From NCBI GenBank assembly GCA_021779235.1, contig JAJYBA010000097.1, positions 1 to 6,127 of the forward strand: a DNA stretch of 6,127 nucleotides, in the 5' to 3' direction. The notes beneath the pieces are model-generated. The model ran no database searches, was not told the DNA's origin, and saw only the letters and a list, made by a program, of their open reading frames with translations. The stretch is from Bacillota bacterium (GTDB lineage Bacteria > Bacillota > Clostridia > Clostridiales > Clostridiaceae). Both the position numbers and the translations under genes were made by a program. Below are positions 1 to 5,322 of this stretch, in pieces. How positions within the stretch are numbered: the stretch's first letter is position 1; every line of letters begins with the position of its first letter.

Positions 1-2
1 TA

Positions 3-473
3 TCTAAGCTTGCCCTCTTTGCTGCAGCTGCACCTAGTTTTGTTAGACGTTCAGATTTTCCATATGGATTACTTAAAGAAGATGTAAATAAAATTATTAC
101 GGAAACTTATAATGACCGTCCTAAAATGTTGCAGGATTTTGGAAATCAATTTTTCTTTCAGAATATAACTGAAGCATTTTCAGATTGGTTCTTTCAATTG
201 GGATTGCAGGCAGCGGGGTGGTCCACTGCAGCGGTGGCAACATCCCTTAGGGATGAGACTTTGTTTCATGATCTTAAAAAAATAAAGGTTCCCACTTTAA
301 TTCTACATGGAGTCCATGATAAAGTTTGTCATTTTCCATTAGCTACAGCACAAAAGCGTGAAATAAAAAACTCAAGGCTTATACCTTTCGAAAACAGTGG
401 TCATGGATTATTTTGGGAAGAACAAGATAAATTTAACAAAGAATTAGTGCAATTTATTGAAGAGAAAAGTTAA
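3..473 (+). CDS. alpha/beta-fold hydrolase (arylesterase/chloroperoxidase-like), C-terminal part only
   Basis: This is the 3' part of a serine-hydrolase gene. The frame is open from base 3, so the gene starts before the window and the ATG at 126 is internal (codon 42 of the visible part). About 156 residues are visible, against roughly 270 for the usual full-length family member. The visible part opens with SKLALFAAAAPSFV, the strand and loop that follow the nucleophile elbow in arylesterase/non-heme chloroperoxidase-type hydrolases; the GxSxG serine itself lies upstream and is not seen. Then comes a helical cap-like region, and next the acid segment PTLILHGVHDKV, with the probable catalytic Asp at 318-320. 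The segment NSGHGLFWEE carries the probable catalytic His at 402-404. It is presumably cytoplasmic. It hydrolyses an ester or related bond, but the substrate cannot be read from the sequence. A strong terminator follows directly, so it ends its transcription unit. The fold assignment is confident; the subfamily is less so. Confidence 0.85.
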   Translation, partial: SKLALFAAAAPSFVRRSDFPYGLLKEDVNKIITETYNDRPKMLQDFGNQFFFQNITEAFSDWFFQLGLQAAGWSTAAVATSLRDETLFHDLKKIKVPTLILHGVHDKVCHFPLATAQKREIKNSRLIPFENSGHGLFWEEQDKFNKELVQFIEEKS

Positions 474-479
474 ATAATT

Positions 480-507
480 AAGCGATTGGTGGAAACCAAT
501 CGCTTTT
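480..507 (+). terminator. intrinsic terminator of the alpha/beta-hydrolase gene
   Basis: A perfect 11-bp stem (AAGCGATTGGT pairing with ACCAATCGCTT) closes a GGAA tetraloop and runs into a short T tract (504-507). It begins 6 bases after the hydrolase stop codon. The T run is short (TTTT, then ATA), but the stem is strong. It separates the hydrolase from the aldolase-type gene. Confidence 0.85.
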
Positions 508-627
508 ATAATGTATTTTGAATATTTATAAGAGTACATATACCAGAATATGAAATGATAGCTTTGCTACACTGTTTAAGGTATATGGGATTTTCGACCA
601 AAATTGTAGAATGTGCATACGGTTCAG

Positions 628-636
628 TGATATAAT
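628..636 (+). promoter_or_regulatory. possible extended -10 promoter for the aldolase-type gene
   Basis: TGATATAAT gives a perfect TATAAT (631-636) preceded by a TGn extension, the extended -10 form used by sigma-A promoters of Firmicutes. No good -35 sits at 17 bases; TTGTAG at 604-609 would need a 21-base spacer. The predicted start point, near 643, leaves a leader of about 45 bases before the ATG at 687. The rest of 508-686 holds no recognisable gene, riboswitch or strong hairpin. Confidence 0.45.
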
Positions 637-686
637 TGATTTATAGGCGATTTAAACACTAATAGACTGAAAGGAGAAATAAACTA

Positions 687-1715
687 ATGTATAGTTTTAA
701 AAATGATTATAGTGAAGGAGCTCATCCCAATATATTGAGAGCTTTAATGGAATCAAATATGGAACAGGTAGAGGGGTATGGAGAAGATAAGTATACTATC
801 GAAGCTATTAAATTGATAAAGGATAAACTTAAACGTAATGATGTTGATGTACATATGTTTTGTGGTGGAACGCAAACCAATCTTACTGCCATTTCTGCTT
901 TTTTAAGACCACATGAAGCTGTTATTGCAGCTAATACTGGTCATGTATTAGTTCACGAAACAGGAGCCATTGAAGCAACTGGTCATAAAGTTATTTCTAT
1001 GAAAGTGGAGGATGGAAAACTTAAACCTATCCATGTAAAAATGGCATTAGAAGAGCATACTGATGAGCATATGGTAAAGCCTAAGATGGTTTATATCTCA
1101 AATCCAACAGAAATAGGGTCTATATATAAGAAAAAAGAATTAGAAGATTTAAGTGATTGCTGCAGGGCTAACAATATAATTTTGTATGTTGATGGAGCGA
1201 GACTTGGCTCGGCTTTATGTTCAAAAGAGAATGATATTGAGCTTTCGGATTTACCAAAGCTTACTGATGCTTTTTATATAGGTGGAACTAAAAATGGTGC
1301 ATTAATGGGAGAAGCGCTTGTTATTTGTAAAGATTCTCTTAAAGAGGATTTCAGGTTTCACATTAAGCAAAAGGGTGGATTACTTGCAAAGGGAAAGTTA
1401 ATTGGAATACAGTTTTTGGAGTTATTTAAGGATGATATTTACTTTGAAATAGCAAAACATGCTAATGATATGGCGGATCTATTAAAAATGGGAATTAGTA
1501 ATTGTGGATATGGATTTTTAATCGATTCACCTTCCAATCAAATATTCCCCATATTCCCAAATGGAGTGATTGAGAAACTTAACGAAAAGTATTCTTTTTA
1601 CATATGGCAAAAAGCGGACACGGATAATTCTGCTATTCGCTTAGTAACATCATGGGCTACAAAAGAAGAGGCGGTTAAGTCATTTATTAAGGATCTAGAA
1701 TTAGTTAGTATTTAG
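687..1715 (+). CDS. low-specificity L-threonine aldolase-type PLP enzyme (beta-eliminating lyase family)
   Basis: This is a 342-residue fold-type I PLP enzyme of the Beta_elim_lyase (threonine aldolase) family, at full family length. The expected reaction is cleavage of threonine or other beta-hydroxy-amino acids to glycine plus an aldehyde, in the cytoplasm. Landmarks are present in order: N-terminal YGEDKYT (31-37); a phosphate-binding loop CGGTQTN (59-65); His86 in TGHVLVHETGA, in the position that stacks on the PLP ring; Asp169 in VDGARL, which pairs with the pyridine nitrogen; and Lys202 in GGTKNGALMGEA, the expected Schiff-base lysine. The GGTKNG version resembles the Pseudomonas-type low-specificity enzymes as I remember them, rather than the LSKGLGAP form of E. 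coli LtaE. The start is ATG at 687, with AAGGAG at 671-676, 10 bases upstream. It stands alone: a terminator lies before it and a separate promoter after it. Stereospecificity and true substrate are inference; it could act on another beta-hydroxy-amino acid. Confidence 0.88.
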   Translation: MYSFKNDYSEGAHPNILRALMESNMEQVEGYGEDKYTIEAIKLIKDKLKRNDVDVHMFCGGTQTNLTAISAFLRPHEAVIAANTGHVLVHETGAIEATGHKVISMKVEDGKLKPIHVKMALEEHTDEHMVKPKMVYISNPTEIGSIYKKKELEDLSDCCRANNIILYVDGARLGSALCSKENDIELSDLPKLTDAFYIGGTKNGALMGEALVICKDSLKEDFRFHIKQKGGLLAKGKLIGIQFLELFKDDIYFEIAKHANDMADLLKMGISNCGYGFLIDSPSNQIFPIFPNGVIEKLNEKYSFYIWQKADTDNSAIRLVTSWATKEEAVKSFIKDLELVSI

Positions 1716-1786
1716 ATGATTTGATGAAATGAAGCATGATAAGGAAACTGCTTTTATAGAAACATAGAATAATATGGATAATATTG

Positions 1787-1815
1787 TTGTAAAACTTAGC
1801 AAAATAATGTAGAAT
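1787..1815 (+). promoter_or_regulatory. sigma-A-like promoter for the hemerythrin gene
   Basis: TTGTAA (1787-1792) and TAGAAT (1810-1815) are separated by exactly 17 bases. They match the consensus TTGACA/TATAAT at four and five of six positions. A start near 1822 would leave a leader of about 64 bases that contains the palindrome at 1851-1862. This is a sequence match only. Confidence 0.5.
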
Positions 1816-1850
1816 TATAAGACTAAATTCAAAATAAAACAACATCGGGG

Positions 1851-1862
1851 AATTTTAAAATT
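1851..1862 (+). repeat. 12-bp perfect palindrome AATTTTAAAATT in the hemerythrin leader
   Basis: This perfect palindrome lies between the predicted promoter and the ribosome binding site of the hemerythrin gene. It could be an operator half-site or a weak RNA hairpin, but it is made only of A and T in an AT-rich region, so chance is a real possibility. Confidence 0.25.
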
Positions 1863-1885
1863 AATTGAAAAGAGGGGTCTAATAA

Positions 1886-2278
1886 ATGTTTGAGATGAAG
1901 GAAAAATATAAGACAGGTGTTCCACAGATTGATGCAGAGCATGAAAAACTTTTTGAAATAGGTGAAAGAGCCTATCAATTACTAAAAGATCAATATTATA
2001 CAGATAAATTTGATAAAATAGTAGAAGTAATTGGAGAACTAAGAGAGTATACAGTTTATCATTTTAAAAATGAAGAAGACTATATGGAGAGTATAAATTA
2101 TAAAAGATTGTTTACACAAAAAATGGACCATGCAGATTTTATTAAAAAGATAGATGAAGTGAATTTAAGTAAGGTTGATGAAAATCAAGATGAAGCTATA
2201 ATGGAAATATTAACTTTTTTAAATGAGTGGTTGATTAATCATATAATAGAGAAGGACTTACTTATAACTGCAAAATAA
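1886..2278 (+). CDS. bacteriohemerythrin with a His-to-Gln change at one iron-ligand position
   Basis: This is a 130-residue single-domain hemerythrin, a four-helix bundle that holds a di-iron site and binds O2 (or NO) in the cytoplasm. In anaerobes such proteins are thought to serve in oxygen sensing, delivery or scavenging. The ligand pattern is visible: His19 in DAEHEKLF; His59 and Glu63 in YHFKNEEDYM; His82 in MDHADF; and His119 with Asp124 in INHIIEKD. The family normally has HxxxH in the third helix, placing a histidine at position 78, six residues after the conserved Tyr72. Here residue 78 is Gln (codon CAA, 2117-2119). The site therefore has four His, one Glu and one Asp instead of five His plus the two acids. 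Start ATG at 1886 follows AGAGGGG at 1871-1877. It appears to be monocistronic. The family call is firm; normal O2 binding is not assured. Confidence 0.92.
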   Translation: MFEMKEKYKTGVPQIDAEHEKLFEIGERAYQLLKDQYYTDKFDKIVEVIGELREYTVYHFKNEEDYMESINYKRLFTQKMDHADFIKKIDEVNLSKVDENQDEAIMEILTFLNEWLINHIIEKDLLITAK

Positions 2279-2372
2279 AATAGTTTAAGCTATAGTAGAA
2301 TTAAAATTGCATATTTTGAATAGTATATTTAAAGTAAATAATTTTATTTTAAAATCTTAAGAAGCATATTTC

Positions 2373-2390
2373 AGGAGATGATTTGTTTTG
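2373..2390 (+). promoter_or_regulatory. ribosome binding site that fixes a TTG start for the UPF0756 gene
   Basis: AGGAG at 2373-2377 is followed by a 10-base spacer and TTG at 2388-2390. An in-frame TGA at 2379-2381 rules out any earlier start, and the next in-frame ATG (codon 31) would remove the first membrane helix. TTG is therefore the only reasonable start. Confidence 0.8.
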
Positions 2391-2843
2391 AGTTCTACTA
2401 TTATTTTATTGTTGATTCTTGCAGTTTCCATATTTGGTAAAGCTAATTCAGTTGCCATTGCAACATGTGGTTTACTTATGCTAAAGCTCTTAGGCTTAGA
2501 CAAATATGTGTATCCGTTTATAGAAAAAAATGGAATGACATTGGGACTTATACTCCTTATAGCTGCCATAATGATACCTATTGCAAGCGGCAGTATTACT
2601 GCAGAAAATATAAAAAGCGTATTCACATCATGGATAGGAATAGTGGCTTTAGTTCTTTCGTTTTTAACAACATATTTAAGTGGACAAGGGTTGAAATACC
2701 TTACGGTTCAGGGACATAGTGATGTTATGCCAGCCATGATATTGGGAGCAGTTGCGGCTGCGGCCTTTTCCGGAGGAGTACCTGTAGGACCGTTAATTAC
2801 TTCAGGAATGCTGGCTTTAGTTGCAAAGATGATTCATAAATAA
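2388..2843 (+). CDS. UPF0756/DUF441 family small membrane protein (YtwI-like)
   Basis: This is a 151-residue integral membrane protein, close to the family's usual length of about 150. Hydrophobic segments lie at roughly residues 3-16, 21-36, 51-67, 82-98 and 114-148. The last is a Gly/Ala-rich stretch with the GGVPVGPLITSG motif (129-140) typical of the family. Other family-like features are FGKANSVAIA near 16-25 and SGQGLKYLT at 98-106. Translation begins at TTG. The family is widespread in Firmicutes and enterobacteria, but its molecular role is not established, and nothing here reveals one. It has its own ribosome binding site 109 bases after the hemerythrin gene. I see no convincing promoter or terminator between the two, so it may be co-transcribed with hemerythrin. 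No clear terminator follows it either. Confidence 0.88.
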   Translation: MSSTIILLLILAVSIFGKANSVAIATCGLLMLKLLGLDKYVYPFIEKNGMTLGLILLIAAIMIPIASGSITAENIKSVFTSWIGIVALVLSFLTTYLSGQGLKYLTVQGHSDVMPAMILGAVAAAAFSGGVPVGPLITSGMLALVAKMIHK

Positions 2844-3104
2844 ATTAAAATAAATCCGTAAAATTGCGTTATCATGCATAAACACTATACTTAAATTAAG
2901 ACTTATTTTAAGGAGCTGTCTCAAAATAGAAAGCAATTTCTAGATTGTGGTAGTTCCTTTCTTTATTCAGACTATAAATAATGAGGATAGAGAGGGCAGA
3001 ACAGAAAATAATGGGGATATAGCGAAGACTAAGATAATAGTGTATATTAGTATTATATAGTGAGCTACTGGCTTGCTATTTTACTATGGAAGGAAGATGG
3101 TAAT
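2844..3104 (+). other. noncoding region before the two-component genes
   Basis: About 260 bases with no supported gene. It contains an IS-end-like motif (2912-2927) and a strongly purine-rich stretch (about 2981-3036). AT-rich hexamers resembling -10 boxes occur at 3043-3048 (TATATT) and 3051-3056 (TATTAT), neither with a recognisable -35. The hexamer ATAGTG occurs twice, 20 bases apart (3037-3042 and 3057-3062). The promoter of the regulator gene probably lies in the last 70 bases, but I cannot place it. Confidence 0.5.
2912..2927. repeat. possible lone insertion-sequence/MITE end
   Basis: GGAGCTGTCTCAAAAT resembles the terminal inverted repeats (GGxGCTGTCTCAAAA type) that I recall from several IS and MITE families in Firmicutes. 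No inverted partner (TTTTGAGACAGC) and no transposase fragment is present in the window. At most this is a remnant or a solo end. The match is from memory. Confidence 0.3.
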
Positions 3105-3107
3105 TTG
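3090..3107 (+). promoter_or_regulatory. ribosome binding site that fixes a TTG start for the response regulator
   Basis: AAGGAAG (3090-3096) sits 8 bases before TTG at 3105-3107. This start puts MKDFKILLVEDE at the N-terminus, exactly as expected for an OmpR-family receiver. The upstream GTG at 3060 is in frame but would add 15 residues with no family counterpart. Confidence 0.8.
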
Positions 3108-3785
3108 AAGGATTTCAAAATTCTTTTAGTGGAAGATGAAAAACAAATGGCAATGTTTATTGAAATGGAATTAAATCATGAAGGATATAAAGCTGATATT
3201 GCTTACGACGGTCGAGAAGGTCTAAATTTAGCAGAGAAAAATGAATATAATTTAATACTTCTTGATATTATGATACCGGGACTTAATGGAATTGAGGTTT
3301 GCAGAAGAATAAGACAATTCTCTCAGGTGCCTATCATTATGCTTACGGCAAGAGGCGACATATCAGATAAGATTTTAGGACTGGATACAGGTGCAAATGA
3401 TTATCTCACAAAACCATTTGCAATTGAAGAACTATTAGCAAGAATAAGGGTGTATGAAAGAAATAAATCTATAATCAATAACACGGATGAAATTAAAGTA
3501 AAGGATACTGTTATGGACAATAGAACTCATACAGTTAAGAGAAGCGGAAGGTCAATTGAACTTACAAAAAAGGAATATGACCTTTTAGAGATGCTCTTAG
3601 TAAACAAAAATGTTGTGCTTACAAGAGCGCAATTAATTGAGAAGGTATGGGGTTATGACTACATGGGGGATACCAATGTAGTAGATGTGTTTATAAGATA
3701 TTTACGCAGTAAAATAGATGATGGATTTGAAGATAAACTTATAACTACTATAAGAGGGGTAGGATATGTTGTTAAGGGTGATTAA
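3105..3785 (+). CDS. OmpR/PhoB-family response regulator
   Basis: This is a 226-residue DNA-binding response regulator of usual length, counted from the TTG start. The receiver domain spans residues 4-117: acidic pocket Glu10-Asp11, phospho-acceptor Asp54 in LLDIMIPG, Thr81 in MLTARGD, and Lys103 in LTKPF. After a linker, a winged-helix output domain spans about 130-224, with ELTKKEYDLLEMLL, the recognition-helix region (VVDVFIRYLRSKID) and the terminal hairpin TIRGVGYVV. When phosphorylated by the adjacent kinase it should dimerise and bind direct repeats at target promoters. The kinase gene begins 2 bases after its stop, so the two form an operon. The pair resembles the ArlRS-like group of Gram-positive systems, but the signal and regulon cannot be named. 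The repeat-rich region before the DedA gene is a plausible target. Confidence 0.95.
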   Translation: MKDFKILLVEDEKQMAMFIEMELNHEGYKADIAYDGREGLNLAEKNEYNLILLDIMIPGLNGIEVCRRIRQFSQVPIIMLTARGDISDKILGLDTGANDYLTKPFAIEELLARIRVYERNKSIINNTDEIKVKDTVMDNRTHTVKRSGRSIELTKKEYDLLEMLLVNKNVVLTRAQLIEKVWGYDYMGDTNVVDVFIRYLRSKIDDGFEDKLITTIRGVGYVVKGD

Positions 3786-3787
3786 TT

Positions 3788-5161
3788 ATGAATTTTAAAA
3801 TTATTAAGAGTGCAAAAATTTCTGTGAAATTAACTTTACTTTATGCTGTAATGTTTTCATTAGTATTACTTATTCTAAATGCCTCAATGCTATATGGAAT
3901 AAAATATTACTTTTATAGTCAAGCGAACAAACAAGTAGAAGATGTTAAAATCATAGTGTTAAATAAGGTTATGTCACAAAATGAGCATGTAGATTTATCT
4001 GATAAAGAATTGATTTCAGATGTTCCTTCTAAACAAAATGTATCCATAAGAATACTACAAGAAGACGGGAAGATACTAAACATATCAAAGGAATTTAATC
4101 GTAGTATTAAAGCTAATGAACCTTTTGATAAAATAAGAAAATTTGAAGAGGACAATAAGCGCTTGGTTTATAAAAATTTAAGAATTGAAAGTAAAGAACA
4201 TGGCGTGGTGTATATTCAAATAGTAAAGGATATGGATAATGAATATGACTTTATGAAAATTCTATTTATCTTTACGGCAATAGCTGATTTTTTAGGTGTT
4301 ATTGCTTCAATTATATTAGGATATAGTATGAGCAAAAAGATGCTGAGACCCATTGATGATATAGCTAAAGCTGCTGATAATATTAGTATTAATAATTTAA
4401 AGGAAAGAATTGAGGTTACTGGTCCTGATGATGAACTTAAAAGACTAGGTAATACTTTTAACAAAATGATAGATAGGCTTCAGGGAGCTTTTAACAGGCA
4501 AATTCAGTTTGTATCCGATGCTTCACATGAACTTAGGACTCCTATTGCAGTTATCCAAGGGTATGCTAATCTACTTGATAGATGGGGGAAAGATGATAGA
4601 GAAGCCTTAGAAAAGTCTATTCATGCTATAAAGCTGGAAACTAGCAATATGGCAAATTTAGTTGAAAAATTATTGTTTCTTGCCAAAGGCGATAGTGGAA
4701 ATCAAAAGATAGAGAAAAAAGAATTTTGGCTTAATGAGCTTATTAGTGAAGTAGTGAGAGAAAGTAAGCTTATAGATGCTAGCCATATAATATCAAGTGA
4801 CAAAAATGATACTGTAAATGTATTTGCAGATTATAAAATGATAAAGCAGATGCTTAGGGTATTCATTGAAAATAGCATTAAATTCACACCAGAACAAGGG
4901 AAAATCGATATAAGTTCAGAAATTCAGAATAAAACAGTAAAAATTACTGTTAGTGATACCGGCATAGGAATACCAAAAGACGAAATGGAAAATATATTTG
5001 AAAGATTCTATACTGTAGATGAATCTAGATCTAAAGATAAGGCTGGAACTGGACTTGGGCTATCTATTGCTAAGTGGATTGTAGAGGTACATGAGGGAAC
5101 TATAAATGTAGAAAATCAGGAAGGTAAAGGAACAAAAATAACTGTTATATTAAACATCTAG
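3788..5161 (+). CDS. membrane sensor histidine kinase (HAMP-HisKA-HATPase_c)
   Basis: This is a 457-residue sensor kinase and the partner of the preceding regulator. A first membrane helix lies at about 14-37 and a second at about 157-180, enclosing an extracytoplasmic sensor region of about 115 residues with no recognised domain or cysteines. A HAMP domain follows (about 181-235, starting at the RPIDDIAKAA motif). The HisKA domain has the phospho-acceptor His247 in ASHELRTP, with Glu248 and Thr251 in the phosphatase-motif positions. The segment YANLLDRWGKDD after it resembles ArlS-type kinases. The ATPase domain has the N box (IENSIKFT, Asn362), G1 box (DTGIGI, Asp390), F box (FERFY, 404-408) and G2 box (GTGLGL, 420-425). 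All catalytic motifs are intact. Start ATG at 3788 uses AAGGGTG (3774-3780), inside the end of the regulator gene, so translation is probably coupled. Its stop codon is part of the terminator stem. Confidence 0.95.
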   Translation: MNFKIIKSAKISVKLTLLYAVMFSLVLLILNASMLYGIKYYFYSQANKQVEDVKIIVLNKVMSQNEHVDLSDKELISDVPSKQNVSIRILQEDGKILNISKEFNRSIKANEPFDKIRKFEEDNKRLVYKNLRIESKEHGVVYIQIVKDMDNEYDFMKILFIFTAIADFLGVIASIILGYSMSKKMLRPIDDIAKAADNISINNLKERIEVTGPDDELKRLGNTFNKMIDRLQGAFNRQIQFVSDASHELRTPIAVIQGYANLLDRWGKDDREALEKSIHAIKLETSNMANLVEKLLFLAKGDSGNQKIEKKEFWLNELISEVVRESKLIDASHIISSDKNDTVNVFADYKMIKQMLRVFIENSIKFTPEQGKIDISSEIQNKTVKITVSDTGIGIPKDEMENIFERFYTVDESRSKDKAGTGLGLSIAKWIVEVHEGTINVENQEGKGTKITVILNI

Positions 5162-5196
5162 ATTTCAGATTTATCTGTTATCTAGGTGTTTTTTTT
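5153..5196 (+). terminator. long intrinsic terminator overlapping the kinase stop codon
   Basis: The outer stem of 11 pairs (AACATCTAGAT with ATCTAGGTGTT, one G-U) encloses, after small TT/TT internal loops, an inner stem of CAGA with TCTG around TTTA. A run of eight T (5189-5196) follows. The kinase stop TAG (5159-5161) lies inside the left arm, so the last codons of the gene form part of the hairpin. It ends the two-component operon and implies that the DedA gene has its own promoter. Confidence 0.92.
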
Positions 5197-5210
5197 ATTA
5201 AAAGCTTACA

Positions 5211-5256
5211 TAAATCTTAAGCTAAATCTAAGAGTTTCTTAATCTGATTTTAATCT
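5211..5256 (+). repeat. four direct repeats of T(A/T)AATCT, candidate regulator-binding array
   Basis: TAAATCT occurs at 5211-5217 and 5223-5229, and TTAATCT at 5239-5245 and 5250-5256. Start-to-start spacings are 12, 16 and 11 bases, about one helical turn for the first and last pairs. Direct heptamer repeats at 11-base spacing are the usual binding architecture of OmpR-family regulators, and such a regulator is encoded about 1.4 kb upstream. The last two copies overlap the place where a -35 element would be. Function is inferred, and the AT-rich composition lowers certainty. Confidence 0.5.
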
Positions 5257-5264
5257 TATAAATA

Positions 5265-5270
5265 TATAAT
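5265..5270 (+). promoter_or_regulatory. -10 element of the DedA/PAP2 promoter
   Basis: A perfect TATAAT lies 8 bases after the last T(A/T)AATCT repeat. No TTGACA-like -35 is found at 16-18 bases, which fits a promoter that depends on an activator, although a repressor could also act here. The predicted start near 5277 leaves a leader of about 46 bases to the ATG. Confidence 0.45.
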
Positions 5271-5322
5271 ATGAAACATGGGAAAATAAATAGTGGTCGT
5301 TAATAGCGAAAGGAGAAAAAAT

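Noticed and set aside
126..473. A 115-codon gene starting at ATG 126
   Set aside because: The frame is open back to base 3 and upstream residues match the alpha/beta-hydrolase family, so this ATG is internal.
552..575. Small hairpin (TAGC-TTT-GCTA) in the aldolase leader, considered as a riboswitch piece
   Set aside because: It has a 4-bp stem, lies upstream of the predicted promoter, and matches no riboswitch core that I recognise.
1732..1755. Possible terminator after the aldolase-type gene (AAGCA...TGCTT then TT)
   Set aside because: Only 5 base pairs around a 12-base loop; too weak to call.
2281..2345. Promoter for the UPF0756 gene (TTGCAT at 2307 or TTGAAT at 2316)
   Set aside because: The matching -10 hexamers at 17 bases (TAAAGT, TAATTT) are poor and the region is almost all A and T, so any match is uninformative.
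2357..2626. Minus-strand open frame of 89 codons
   Set aside because: It lies mostly opposite the UPF0756 gene, has no family resemblance and no good ribosome binding site; a shadow frame.
2465..2719. Plus-strand open frame of 84 codons in another frame of the UPF0756 gene
   Set aside because: It is fully inside a convincing membrane-protein gene and has no recognisable protein features.
2981..3022. A 13-codon open frame (ATG to TAG) in the purine-rich stretch
   Set aside because: Too short, no ribosome binding site, no resemblance to a known leader peptide.
3919..4464. Two minus-strand open frames (3919-4155, 4216-4464)
   Set aside because: Both lie antisense within the kinase gene, with Ser/Leu-rich low-complexity translations typical of antisense shadows.
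5293..5322. GTG start 10 codons before the DedA ATG
   Set aside because: It has no ribosome binding site, whereas ATG 5323 has AAAGGAG at ideal distance, and that sequence would itself be coding in the longer form.
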